Source: Aedes albopictus (lineage: Eukaryota; Arthropoda; Insecta; Diptera; Culicidae). Taken from it: 64,000 nt of DNA. Positions 44,377 through 55,847 of the stretch are shown in pieces. The notes under the pieces were generated by a model. It saw nothing but the letters and a program-made list of their open reading frames with translations. It was not told where the DNA came from and searched no databases. Location of the stretch: NCBI RefSeq assembly GCF_035046485.1, contig NC_085137.1, forward strand, positions 450,918,980 to 450,982,979, written 5' to 3'. Within the stretch, counting starts at the first letter, position 1; every line of letters starts with the position of its first letter. The position numbers and the translations under genes were made by a program.

Positions 44377-45800
44377 TAGCGGAAATGCAACATCAAATTA
44401 GTCACCCGTGCATCAACCAGACCGGCCCCTCTAGGCAAAATCTTATTTTAATATTGCAGAGCAATACACGATTGAATAAGTCATTGCGAGACCAGAACAT
44501 ATGCTGCCTGCTCGTTCCATCATCGAATAATCAAACCTGCCGGACCGAATCGCGATCAACTACCTACTCAATGCATATGTGGAGATTCATGCTTGACGGG
44601 ATCTGTAGCCGACGAAACTGCAGGAAATGTTATGGTCCGCTTGCAGACGCGTGGTTTGTCACGTTTTAACAACTTTCCGGGGAAAACCTGAATTGCTGAA
44701 GCAAGATGCTGCTCTCAACCGTCTACTTGTATCGGTCAAGGTCATGTGAAAACTGGAGATGCTGTATACAAATTTCCCCTGTATCAATCGATCCCATCGA
44801 AATACATAGTTTTCGATTATACATAGATACGAACTGTTTAATATTTTCATATGTATCAAATACCATTCACCTAAAAAGAGGAGTGCAACCAACCGAAAAT
44901 GCAAACAAATCTTACATAATGCAAAAACAGTGACACACTACTGCGGTGGAGAAACACGCGTGCGTATGTTCAACTAGGCAGGGAGAAGAAATAATCGAAC
45001 ATGCTTAACTATATGAATCAGCAAAAACTCGTACTTTGTCTATTCAAGTTTGACATAATAACCATCACAAATAAGTACTGAAACATAGGCGGCTGTCCAC
45101 TGTTGACAAAGTATTAACCTTATAATTAATCAAAATTTTCGATCATCCACACCGAATTGCATGTAATTAAACCGTATTTCACCATTCTCTATTTCAACCA
45201 GTACTCGAAGACCCTATCTAAAGAATATAAACACAGAGAAAAAGTTGTAAGTACCTTTCCGCACCTCTTGAGGTTGATTTGCCTGAAGCGATACTTTTTC
45301 TACCGGTGCGGTGTGTTGCGGTGTTTTGACAAATTCCATTGCAGTTAAGCGTGGTGCTGCTGCTGCAGCAGCAGTTCCTTGATCGAAGATATTCCACAAA
45401 TAGCATCCAACACTTACCTACCGCAAACGAGGGCAATGTAGAAGTACAGAATTAGATAATTTGGGAACTTTCAACGCTCGCCTCCCTCCTCATCCTACCA
45501 TTATTGCTGTTGTTGTTATGATGTTTTGGATACAGGTTCAGATATTTTGGGCGACTGTTGATAATTGGCAAAGAAATGTGCCGCATATTTATGACGTGAT
45601 TCAATCGTGTAATAAGCAATTATAAGCATTGGCTGGTGCTGGCACGGTTGAGACTAATTGCCATTCCATTGACAAATGAATACAGGGCAGGGACATATCG
45701 GCAGTGGCCGCTACGGGTAAGGTGGGCCTGTTATAATATTATTACTAGACCAACATGTGAAAAGAGCGCAACAGCCATTGTGAATTTCTGCTTGTACTGT
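44377..45800. other. Intergenic, no supported gene
   Basis: Only short frames without coding character. A small CTG/CAG run is at 45356-45372. No repeat family was recognised with confidence. Confidence 0.5.
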
Positions 45801-45801
45801 C

Positions 45802-45919
45802 TCTCCTAGGTGTATTCCCAATTAATAATGATTTTTTATAAGTAACAGGTCAATATGACTACCCTCTGGCTGTTAACGAGATATGTTTACATAAATAAAT
45901 TGAAACACACCTAGGAGAT
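45802..45919. mobile_element. Short MITE-like element
   Basis: TCTCCTAGGTGT at the left and ACACCTAGGAGA at the right are perfect 12-bp inverted repeats about 117 bp apart. No target duplication was verified. Confidence 0.5.
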
Positions 45920-46004
45920 ATGGGAGAAGCTGTGTAATTCAAATCTAATGCACGGTTTTGAAAAGCCTCAAAGAAGGAGACCTATAAACTCGTAAGCACG
46001 AAAA

Positions 46005-46017
46005 AATAAATTATTTA

Positions 46018-46048
<31 letters not shown>

Positions 46049-46050
46049 AT
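46005..46050. repeat. AAAT tetranucleotide microsatellite
   Basis: Run of about ten (TAAA) units left of the long palindrome; a similar run is at 46308-46330 on its other side. Confidence 0.9.
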
Positions 46051-46134
46051 ATAGAGGTTCGACTGGGAAGTTGACTTATTTTTCGGGGATTTCGGCTTTC
46101 AGTCAAAGAAAAGCGTTGATTTTCTTATCTCATC

Positions 46135-46174
46135 GCCAACGTTTCGATCCAGATGTTGGGATCTTCTTCAGGGC
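46135..46174 (-). ncRNA. Minimal hammerhead ribozyme motif (left arm)
   Basis: On the - strand: GCC (46174-46172), CTGAAGA (46171-46165), a stem II formed by GATCC/GGATC, GAAA (46145-46142), ACGTT (46142-46138), and GGC (46137-46135). Stem I is three pairs (GCC/GGC). Stem III is only the self-complementary ACGT, which in small hammerheads can be completed by dimerisation. Cleavage would follow GTT. Activity is unproven. Confidence 0.55.
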
Positions 46175-46212
46175 TCGAAATTAATCAATTAGACAAAATT
46201 GATTAATTTCGA

Positions 46213-46252
46213 GCCCTGAAGAAGATCCCAATATCTGGATCGAAACGTTGGC
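46213..46252 (+). ncRNA. Minimal hammerhead ribozyme motif (right arm)
   Basis: On the + strand: GCC (46213-46215), CTGAAGA (46216-46222), stem II GATCC/GGATC, GAAA (46242-46245), ACGTT, and GGC (46250-46252). It is the mirror copy of the motif at 46135-46174, with one base different in loop II. All invariant core residues are kept. Confidence 0.55.
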
Positions 46253-46669
46253 GATGAGATAAGAAAATCAACGCTTTTCTTTGACTGAAAGCCGAAATCC
46301 CCGAAAAATAAATAAATAAATAAATATAAAAAAATAATAAATAAAGAATAAATAAATTAATTAATTAATTAATTAAAATTAAAACAAGAAGGAGGAAAAT
46401 TATCTTCAAATGCAGCAAAAATTTCAGACGTAGATTCAACGGAGTGTGCCAAGTATCTGGGTAAATAAATTTTGGGAAAAATATAGGTCTGACCATGGGT
46501 CGACACACGGAAGGGATGTTAAAATCGGAACATCACTTTACTATAGGATAGTGTGGATGACCTTAATCGGATCTTTTCTTTTATAACAAGGGAGACACGA
46601 AAAAATCCGTGTTTTCGCTGAATCTAAAATTTTCTTTTTTCAACACTTTTTGTTCAAGTGATGGTTATA

Positions 46670-46865
46670 AATGAATATTCTCAGCGACGAGCGTGTGAGT
46701 ATTCATCAAGAGGGTGACAGGTTCGATACCCGATTGGTCCAGGAAATTTTGTAAGTGGAAATTTCATTGACAACCTTGAGCATAGAATATCTTTGTGCCT
46801 GCTACACATACAAAATAAACATTGGCAGAGGTATCTCTCAGTTAATCGTAAAGTTCTCAAACTCA
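46670..46865 (+). mobile_element. Diverged Feilai-like SINE fragment
   Basis: A B-box-like GGTTCGATACC is followed by 'ggtccaggaaattttg', 'gtggaaatttc', 'gagcatagaatatc', and 'gtgcctgctacacat', in the order found in Feilai-type SINEs. The tail is lost. Confidence 0.65.
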
Positions 46866-47019
46866 ATCTTACTATCTAAGCTACTCATCGAAAAACATCA
46901 ATGATAATAGAATACAATAAAGTAAACAGTGATCAAAGCAACGACAAGATGATGATTAACCTGGGCTTGTTAGTGGAATATCTGTAAGTAAAAAGAAAAT
47001 CGCGTTAAGTACTGTTCCT

Positions 47020-47148
47020 TTGAATTCCTCTAAGAATTTGCATCCTTTGACAGATACGCATTTCGACCTCAACTGTAAGGTCGTCTTCAGTGTCTTGTAC
47101 TTGACCCGACGTATCTGTCAAAGGATGCAAATTCTTAGTGGAATTCAA
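47020..47148. repeat. 129-bp inverted repeat around a hammerhead-like core
   Basis: Arms of 39 bp (left 47020-47058, TTGAATTCC...GATACG; right 47110-47148) are nearly perfect inverted copies. The 50-bp centre contains the ribozyme core on the - strand. No ORF is present. Confidence 0.9.
47049..47094 (-). ncRNA. Candidate type I hammerhead ribozyme, 46 nt
   Basis: Read on the - strand: stem I 5' side GACA (47094-47091), CTGAAGA (47090-47084), stem II GACCT/AGGTC with a 7-8-nt loop, GAAA (47064-47061), and a stem III of A-T and T-A pairs closed by GCGT. Then comes cleavage triplet ATC (C at 47053) and stem I 3' side TGTC (47052-47049). The order CUGANGA-stem II-GAAA-stem III-UH-stem I is that of a type I hammerhead. 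All invariant core positions match. Hammerheads of this compact type are known from Penelope-like and related retroelements. Confidence 0.72.
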
Positions 47149-47278
47149 CGACAAGAACCAACTCACTAATCAACTAACACCCTTACTAGCTCATCCACTT
47201 TCTGTGTGAAAAACAACATAGCATACACAGGTCCAAAAAAACTGTAAAATTATGACGGATCGAATGTAACAAAAGGAC

Positions 47279-47362
47279 TTGAGCTCCGAGCGAGAATTGA
47301 ACTCAGATCCTTGGGGTGTGAGTAGCACGCCCGAGCTCTCTCGGCTATCTCAGCCAATTGAA
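47279..47362 (-). mobile_element. tRNA-like SINE head
   Basis: On the - strand an A-box-like segment (TAGCCGAGAGAGCTCGGG) and a B-box-like segment (GAGTTCAATTCTCG) lie about 45 nt apart. The arrangement is that of a tRNA-derived SINE promoter. It is probably not a functional tRNA because stems are imperfect. Confidence 0.5.
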
Positions 47363-47656
47363 TAACAGACAGTCAAAGTTAAACTGCTTCTACCATAATG
47401 CACGCATTCCCAACATGTTCCGGCTGTTGCAGAGAGCACTGAGAGAGACAACAGCGAAACCGCCACAGCTGCGAGCAGCCGTTCGTTTAGCTGATGACGG
47501 AGAGTGGCTGGCATGATTTATAGCAGATGCATGTAAATTTAAAGCGAATATGCTTTAAAATCTGTAAACAAGCCGTTTCACCAGCAGTGGGCTGCTCGGC
47601 TGACGTTAAATGCTGATGGTGATTTACATTTTTCTGCCGCAAATTTCAGTTGATCT

Positions 47657-49565
47657 TCAATTTACGTGCTGTTTAACTTTAATATTTTTTTTGCTGTGTG
47701 CCATCAGTATGCACTTTGTTTTTGACGCGTTCACCAACAGTCCGACCTTTGCTTCTTTGCGTTTCAGGCGGGTGTACAGCTCTGCCACCATTCCTAATGT
47801 TCTGGCGATAATGTCCAGGTCGTGCGCAAAACACACAAACTGACCGGATTTTGTGAAAATCGTTCCCCGGCCATTGAGCCCGGCTCGTCGCATCACACCT
47901 TCAAGAGCGATGTTGAAGAGTAGGCATGAGAGTCCGCCACCTTGTCGCAGTCCCCAGCGAGATTCGAATGAACTGGATAGTTCACCCGAAACCCTTACGC
48001 AGTTTTGCACACCGTCCATCATTCCTTCAATCAATCTAGTCAGCTTCCCAGGAAAGCCATTTTCGTCCCTGATTCTCCATAACTCTGCGCGGTCGATACT
48101 GTCGTATGTGTGCCACTTTGAAGTCGATGAACAGGTGATGCGTTGGGACCTGGTATTAACGGCATTTCTGAACGATTTTTCGTACGGTGAAGATCTGGTC
48201 CGGTGTCGACCGGCCGTCGATGAAGTCGGCTTGATAACTTCCCACGAACTTATTCATTTTAGGTGACAGACGACGGAAGATGATCTGGGATAGCACTTTG
48301 TAGACAGCATTCAAAATAGTAATCGCTCTGAAGTTTTCACATTCCAAATGGTCGCACTTCTTGTGAATGGGGCAGATTACCCCTTCCTTCCACTCCTCCG
48401 GTAGCTGTTCGGTTTCCCAGATCCTGACAATCAGCCGGTGCCCAACTTTTCTGGGCCCATCTTGATGAGTTCAGCTGCGATACCATACTTTCCAGCTGCT
48501 TTGTTGGTTTTGAACAGGTGAATAGTATCCTTAACTTCCCTCAGCGTGGGAGTTGGTTCATTTCTGTCCTCCGCTGCACTGGTGTCGTTATTTCCTCCAT
48601 TACCGTGGTCTCCCATGCCTACGTTCTCCACGCCATTCAGGTGCTGATCAAAGTACTGCTTCCACCTTTCGATCACCTTACGTCCGTCCATCAAGAGGCC
48701 TCCGTCCTATCCCTGAATATTTCAGCTTGCGGCACGAAACCGTTGCGGGATGCGTTTAGCTTCTGATAGAACTTCCGTGTTTCTTGGGAACGGCACAGCA
48801 GTACCATTTCTTCGCACTCCGCTTCTTCCAGGCGGCGCTTTTTCTCCCGAAAGAGGCGGGTCTGCTGTTTCCGCCTCTGTTTGTAACGTTCCACGTTATG
48901 TCGGGTCCTTTGTTGCAGCATTACCGCCCTCGCTGCGTTCTTCTCGTCAAAAACCGTTCTGCACTCTTCGTCGAACCATACGTTCCATCGATTCCGTTCC
49001 ACGTACCCGATGGTGCTCTCGGCTGCGTCGTTGATGGCTGCTTTCACTGTACTCCAGCAGTCCTCTAGAGGGGCCTCATCGAGCTCGCCCTCGTCTGGCA
49101 ACGCGGCCTCGAGATTCTGCGCGTATGTTAAGGCGACAACCGGTTGTTTCAGTCGCTCTAGGTTGTACCGTGGCGGTCGCCGGTACCGTACATTGTTGAT
49201 GACGGAGAGTTTTGGGCGCAGTTTGACCATCACCAGAGAGTGATCGGAGTCGATGTTAGCGCCACGATAGGTCCTGACGTCGATAATGTCGGAGAAGTGC
49301 CGTCCGTCAATCAGAACGTGGTCGATTTGAGATTCCATCTGCTGTTGTGATCTCCAGGTGGCTGTGTTTGCTAGAAAAAGGTGCTACGTAAGGCCATATT
49401 TTTGGAGGCAGTGAAATTAATGAGTCATAGGTCGTTTCCGTTCGTCTGCTGGTGGGCGCTGAACTTTCCAATCGTCGGTCTAAATTCCTCCTCCTGGCCT
49501 ACCTGGGCGTTTAAATCTCCTATGATGATCTTGACGGCGTGGCTCCCAGGCCATTTTGGGGAAAA
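47657..49565 (-). pseudogene. Decayed non-LTR retrotransposon (endonuclease-reverse transcriptase)
   Basis: Frames on the - strand read in order: end of an endonuclease domain (IIGDLNAQVG near 49530; ESQIDHVLIDGRHFSD, SDHSLVMVKL at 49338-49230), a linker (to 48691), and RT segments (NFRAITILNAVYKVLSQI; GSYQADFIDGRST; GLRQGGGLSCLLFN; VCFAHDLDIIART). At least three frame breaks separate them. The catalytic FADD box reads FAHD near 47813-47828. The element resembles RTE-like LINEs. Both ends are missing. Confidence 0.82.
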
Positions 49566-49569
49566 AACA

Positions 49570-50370
49570 ACTATAAAATAAGTGAATCGTTCCCTAACAG
49601 AGACATCAAAATGTTAACGTCTCGAATTAAAACCCGAATGGTGGCATTTCGATTAGGATTTTTTTTCCTCCCCTGTTGGGGAAATTAAGCCACTGCGTCC
49701 AATAGGCTGAACTTTTGTGGCATGGTCCGTTAGGATTGGAAATTCCTAGACAAAACTCAAGCTATGAAAGCAACTAACGCTGTGAACAAATTGGCAACCT
49801 GGATTGACTGACGCACCAACAACATTTATGAAAACTTCGTCATCCTGTCATCGGTGATTGTTATCCAGTAGGCTGCCCATAACCGCATAACAATAACATT
49901 CGACAGAAGTAGGCATTGGAGAAGATGGGACCCAAAGTAGCAACTTTGAATAGTATGAAAATTAACCGAAATTGTAAACAATTTTCATTAATTCATAATC
50001 AACTATATAGCTATAAGATCTTCTACAGCACTTCTTGTATACTGGACCTATTGTCTGAAAATAAATCGGACCTAAGTATAATCGATGACACGCATTAAAA
50101 CCAATCTATTTTCTCAGTGTGACTGTTATGCGGTCACATTGGTTAATGATGGTCAATGAGACAAAACGACTTGGTGTTTATTTCACACCTAGAACATAAT
50201 TGAAAACTTTATTCAGGTAGTCGAAAGTACTTGTAATTTGATGATGATCCCCGATATTAACTCAATAACAGCAAAATATGCAAATGTTACAATTATGCGG
50301 TTATAGGCAGTAGGGTAACAGGGCAAAATATATGTTCTGTGTTGTGTATGTCCAATGTCCATTATTGTCC
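49570..50370. other. Intergenic, nothing recognised
   Basis: AT-rich sequence without supported genes. A T-run with 'ctcccctgttggggaa' near 49670 is a small hairpin. Confidence 0.45.
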
Positions 50371-50670
50371 TTATTTATTACGCAATTGTAGTGTTCCATT
50401 ACAATATGTTAAATCTATATATACAAAAATACAGTGGCATACGTGGGACCGCGCAGAACTTGCAAACGGATGGCCCGATTTCGGTCGTCTTAATTTTGTT
50501 CTGTTAGTTTTCACCCAAGGAAGGTTCATGAGGCCTAAAACATGGAAAAATTGAGAGTTTTTGAAAATCGATCTTCCATATATTTTGTGACCGGGGATTT
50601 GGTCCTGGCTAGAAACTTGAAACGTCAAAAAACGCAGTAGGCAAGACAAAGTTTGCCGGGTACAGCTAGT
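50371..50670 (-). repeat. Dispersed repeat ending in CTAGCTGTACCCGGC
   Basis: On the - strand the repeat begins ACTAGCTGTACCCGGCAAAC and continues TTTGTCTTGCC. The same start occurs on the + strand at 63071. Common insect dispersed repeat; class not determined. Confidence 0.6.
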
Positions 50671-50709
50671 TTCGATATACATTTGTACTGCTTCATTATT
50701 TATTCATAA

Positions 50710-51090
50710 TAATTCTGTCTTGGATTCCTCTCGATGCTCCTTCGAGAATTCCCTCAGGAGTTGTTTTACGAATACCTCCCTGAGTTTCTTCTGGCATTCC
50801 TAGAAAATTTTCCAAGATTGATCAGAAGTTGCTTCTGAGTTTTATCCAAGAGTTCCTTCAAAGATTCATCCTTCTGGGAATTTCAACCGTGGTTTCTTCC
50901 GGTATTTCTCTAGAAGTACCTTCCGGAATTCACTCCTTTCTTTTATGATTTATTAAAGAGCCTTCTGTCATTTTCAAGGAGTTTTCCAAGGTTCTGGGTA
51001 AATTCCAAAGTAGCTCTGGAAAATACCAACGTGATTTTATATGAGGTATTCAATTGATATTTTCCCAGATGTTTATCCAGGATTCCTTCA
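50710..51090. repeat. Degenerate TTCC/GAATTCC-rich repeat
   Basis: Irregular copies of a roughly 30-bp theme (GGAATTCCTTCAGGA-like, pyrimidine strand) run through the segment. It is the opposite-strand relative of 53710-54710. Confidence 0.7.
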
Positions 51091-51546
51091 GAAGAATTTC
51101 CAATCGTGATAAAAGATTGAAAATCGGTCAATTGGTTCAAATGTTATAACGGTTAAAAAATATGAAAAAAAAAGAAATTTCGTTTTTTTTTTACCACTCT
51201 ATTTTCAAAATGGTCACTTTAATGGCGGAAAACAAATTACGTGTCTAATTTTTTTCGGTAATGATCATTCCTACCGAATTTGAAGAATATCGGAGCACTT
51301 TTATTTCCCAGTCTATTCTTTTTTTCATGGAATGGCTGCATAAGTACAGCATAAGTAAATTTGAAACAATTTTGAAGTTCTTAAGATTACCGCATCCTTA
51401 AATTGTTCTTGAAGATCATTCAATATCTGGTACAATATCTGCCATACAAGCCAGCTTCGCAATTTTGCATGCAAGTTGAAAATAAAAACTAATAAAAAGT
51501 GCTCAACTAATGAGTATGATCAATAAAATCGCATTTTTCTCCATAT

Positions 51547-52650
51547 AAAGGGTGATACGATTAAAATTTCGTCACACAATAATTGTTTTGATAACTTTAG
51601 ACTGCGTACACCAAAACAGCTGAATTTTAGACCTGTAATGCTACATTATATGTACATATCTTGTACCATAAAATTTTCATCAAAATCGATTAAGTATTGG
51701 TTGATATATAGATAAAACCATCGACCTACCTTTTTAAAATTTTGTACAAAGTCACTCCATAGTAAATTTTCGGAAATTTAAGGTCAATAAAGCCGATTTT
51801 TATCAAAATTTTACAGTATAATACTATTATGAAAATATGTTCTTAGTAAAATTTTGAGCCATTTTGTATGGATACTTTCAAAGATGTAGCAGGTTGAATA
51901 TGAAAACAACTGACCGGGTGCCACTTAAGCAAATATAACTTTGTAACGGCTGGATCAAATTGAATGTTTTTTACACAACATTTTGATATGCATACTTTAC
52001 ATACAGAAAAATTTTCATTGAAATCGGTTAAGTATCTCTGGCTCTATAAATAAAACAGTGAAAATGTGTTCTTATTTGTGCACAAAATTTTAAAATTGCA
52101 GATCTCAGGGATCAACAATATCTCCACAAATACTAGACCGATTTTGATGAAAATTTTATGGTACAAGCTAATATAATGTACCATTACTGATCCAAAAATC
52201 AGCTGTACGCAGTCTAAAGTTATGAAAAAAATTGTGTGACCAAAATATGACTTGACTTGACAAAATTTGACAAAATTTGACCACCTAAACCAAAAATTAC
52301 ATTGTAACGGCTGGATCAAATTGAATGAAATTTTTACACAACATTTTGATATGTATACTTTACATACAGAAATTTTTTTATTGAAATTGGTTCAGTATTT
52401 CTGGCTCTATAAATAAAAGAGTAAAAATGTGTTCTTATTTTTTTAATCCTCTTTGTACAAAATTTTAAAATTGCAGTTTTCAGGATTCACAATATCTCCG
52501 CAAATACTTAACCGATTTTGATGATTTTTTTATTTTGGTATAAGCTACATATAATGTACCATTACTGGTCCAAAAATCAGCTGTTTTGGTGTATGTAGTC
52601 TCAAGTTATGAAACAAATTGTGTGACCAAATTTTGACCGAATCACCCTTT
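51547..52650. mobile_element. 1.1-kb MITE-like element with ~33-bp terminal inverted repeats
   Basis: The left end AAAGGGTGATACGATTAAA and its continuation match the inverted right end (AAAGGGTGATTCGGTCAAA) with about 28 of 33 bases. Inside, a 60-bp unit (GTAACGGCTGGATCAAATTG) occurs in direct copies at about 51940 and 52300. A second unit (CAAAATCG-TTAAGTAT / ATGGTACAAG) occurs inverted at about 51600-51720 versus 52130-52240 and 52500-52620. No transposase. Confidence 0.82.
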
Positions 52651-52663
52651 AAATAGAAATATA

Positions 52664-53078
52664 CAGTGTCGGACAAAACGATAAGACAACCCGTTCTATT
52701 TCAGGAATTTTGATTTGTAGCAAATTGATTGAGTTCTGGTCACTACTTCCAAAGTTACAGATATACGGTGTGACAAAACTCTAGCACCAGATTTTTATGA
52801 TGGTTATTTGTGATCAATTCAATGAAAATGTCTCCAAGTTTAAATGACATCCTTAGTTTTAGTACTTGTTTATCAATCATCAAGTATCAGATACTCTCAT
52901 ATATCCTTTAATAATGGCAATCTGAAAGTGGTCCTATTATTTTGTCGTTTCGTATATGTATCTGTAATTTTTCAATATTTCTGCAAAATCGGTTCACTAG
53001 AAACTGAGCATCACATAGTCAAACTTGGCTGTTTTGTATGAAAAATGGCTGATGGTCTTATTGTTTTATCCGACAGTG
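52664..53078. mobile_element. Mariner-type MITE
   Basis: Ends CAGTGTCGGACAAAACGATA and (inverted) CACTGTCGGATAAAACAATA are flanked by TA on each side, as for Tc1/mariner insertions. It is about 415 bp without a transposase frame. Confidence 0.8.
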
Positions 53079-53709
53079 TATCTCAAAACTGTAACATACA
53101 GGGGTGACCAAAATGTTGGGGATAGGCAACTTTTTTCTGTCTCACAAAAAAGTTCATCATGCTGTAACTTTTCATAGAGTGCATGAAAAAATCTCAAATT
53201 TTGACTGTTTGTCAACCTATTATATGTACATCATTGGTACGAATTTGAGCTCGATTGGTTAATCTTTCGTGAAGCTAGAAACGTTCTCGTAAAATACTAT
53301 TTTTAACTAATTTTTTAAATATCATACCTCCGAAACCAGTGAACCGAATTGAATGAAATTTTGAACGTTTATCAACAATATAGTAATGCTATACAAATTA
53401 AATCGTAGGTACTTTTTGAACGTTGAAATAAGTTATGATGACACTTTCGGATCGTTCTCCACATTTAGTAATTTTTGTGTGTTATTATGAATTTCACTTT
53501 CCTCCATAGGGGTGAATATGTCAAACCGGTATAACTTTATTAGTCGTGAGAAAGTATAACATTTTATAACGTCGTATCAAGTATCAATATATTGTTGATA
53601 AACGTTAAAAATTTCATTTGATTCGGTTCACTAGTTTCCAAGATATGACAGTTGAAAAAATAGTTGTCTACAAAATAGTGTTTTATTAGAATGGTTCGAG
53701 CTTTGCGAA

Positions 53710-54710
53710 AGAGGAGCTGGAGGAATCGTAGAAGGAATTCCTGAAGGAACTTCCAGAGGGAGCTCCTGGAGGAATCTTGAAAACAAATTATAAAGAAATC
53801 TCTACAGAAATCCCGTAAGGAGTTGCTAGAGCAATTCAAGATGGAACTTTTAAACAAATTTAGAATAAGGAGCAATTTGTAGAGTCTTAAAAGGAACTTC
53901 TGATTCAATTTCTGAAGAAAACGCGGAAGAAATTTTTAAATTATCTGAGGAAATCCAGAAAATAACTTTTGGGGAATCCCGGAAGATATCCAGCTATCAC
54001 TCCTGGTGAAATCTAAGAAAGGAAATCCTGGAGAAATTCCAGAACGAACCATAGGAGAGGAAGGATAGGGTTTCTGGAGGAGTCCTGGGAAAAAAGTCCT
54101 GGATAAATCCCAGAAGGAACTCCTCAGCAAATCCCAGTTGAAAATCCTAGAAGAATCCAGGGAGGAATTCCTGATGGAATCCCAGAAGCAACTCCAAGAG
54201 GGGTTTTGAAAGAATGTCGGAAAAAAATCTCGCAGAAATCTCAGAATGAATATCTGAGTGAATTCCGGAAGGAATTACTGAAGAAAGCCCTGAAGGAACT
54301 CCTGGAGGAATCCAGGAAGAAACTTCTATAGGAAACCCAGAATCAAGTACTGATGGAATCTCCAAAGAAAATCCGGTTAAAATCCCTGGAGAGAATTCCG
54401 AAGTAACTGCTGGGGGAAAAAAAACGTCGAAAGAACTCCTGAACTATGGATAAACTTATAGAAAAACTCCTGGAGAAAGCTCAGAAGGAAGTTTTGGAGG
54501 AATCTTAGAGGGAACTCCAGAAGGAATTCTTGGAGGGATCTTTGTAGGAACCCATTAAGGAATACAAGAAGGAGGAATTCTCAAACGGAATCAAGAGAAT
54601 TCTTGGAGAAAGCTCAGAAGGAAGTGCTGGAAGAGTTCTCAAAAAATGGGAATCTCAAAAGGAGCTCCTTGAGGAATCCCAGAATTAATTTCAAAAGAAA
54701 CTCCAGCATG
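53710..54710. repeat. Degenerate purine-rich GGAATTCCTGGAGGAAT repeat
   Basis: About 1 kb of irregular 27-33-bp units of the type GAAGGAACTCCTGGAGGAAT. Frames through it on either strand are low-complexity and not genes. Confidence 0.8.
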
Positions 54711-55847
54711 CTCATCTAAATTTCATGATGAATTTAATTCAAATGAATCCAATTTGATAAAACATTGTCCAGTTAGAATCCGGACGCAAAGTAAAATTTA
54801 TTGTAACGCTCTAAATGATCATAATTACCATTCTTTTGCAGCAGTCGTTCTTGCAACGAGTGAAAAGTTATTTCAGATTGAAGACAAGAGAAGGAAAAAA
54901 ATCTTGCACAAACACGTTGAAAATTTAGCATGGCGAGGTCCGACAATCGCCAAAAATGTTAATATCTCCAAAACTATTATGTGTGATGTGCTCAGATGTT
55001 GTTAACCATGCCATGAGGAAGTGTCCCAGGAAGATTGAAGTTTGTGTTTGTGGATTAATATGCTTGGAATTGCAAGATTTGGCAGTAAACTCGAGCTCTG
55101 AGCATCGTTTTCTCACATCACGATAATGACACCAAGTGTGAGCAAGGATGATAGCCTCAATAATCGCGTGCGGCTTTTCAAAAATGCACACAAGACATCT
55201 GTAGAGAGTTGAGCTACTTTGGCGAGCTGTCACGACAGCCGGAGATGTTCAGTGGTAGCATCACGGATGGATAGTGGTTATTAACGAAAAAACACTCAAA
55301 TTTCGCCTCATTGGAATTTACTGAATTGCCCTTAATTTCGCAAGAAGGGAAATGTATGGCAAAGTTTCTTTGGATTCCTAATCAGACTGGTGGAAGGTCT
55401 CAAGACACTACAGAGATGACCCGATTGTGAGTCAAATACGCAGAAGGGGTTGATACTAAAATTTACTACCATTGTGCAGATTTTTAAGGAAGTCAACATG
55501 GAAAAAATGAAAAAATGTATGAAAAATTAAATTAAATAATTTCAATGGTATTTTTCCATGAAACTAAAATAAATTATCTTTGTTTTGAGGGCTTCACCTT
55601 TTATGTTTGTTATTCCACCTCAGAGATACAAGTAATTATCTGCGTCCGGATTCTAAATGGACAATGCCTTATTCTCAACAGATTGAAAGGGCCCAGAATA
55701 CCATCCACTCCCCAAGAAGCTCGGTACCCTATGCTTAGGTGCTATTGTTGGTTTTTCATAACATTCGTATAACATATCATGTGAAATTGAAATCAGAACT
55801 AAGTTTCGAGATTTTTTTGCTTCTTGACATGAAATTTTTGTTGAAGG
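54711..55847. other. AT-rich filler inside the split element
   Basis: It has no supported gene. Frames at 54754-55005 (+) and 54925-55233 (-) carry faint transposase-like composition (RKKILHKHVENLAWRGPTIAKNVNIS), so a decayed Tc1/mariner-type relic is possible. This is not secure. Confidence 0.35.

Larger units (their letters stand above)
46076..46311. repeat. 236-bp near-perfect palindrome with two hammerhead-like motifs
   Basis: Two arms of about 115 bp are inverted copies separated by 6 bases (AGACAA). They differ by about one base in the internal part (CAACATCT versus CAATATCT). Each arm holds a CTGAAGA-stem-GAAA motif, one on each strand. The palindrome is flanked by TAAA microsatellite on both sides. 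Confidence 0.9.
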
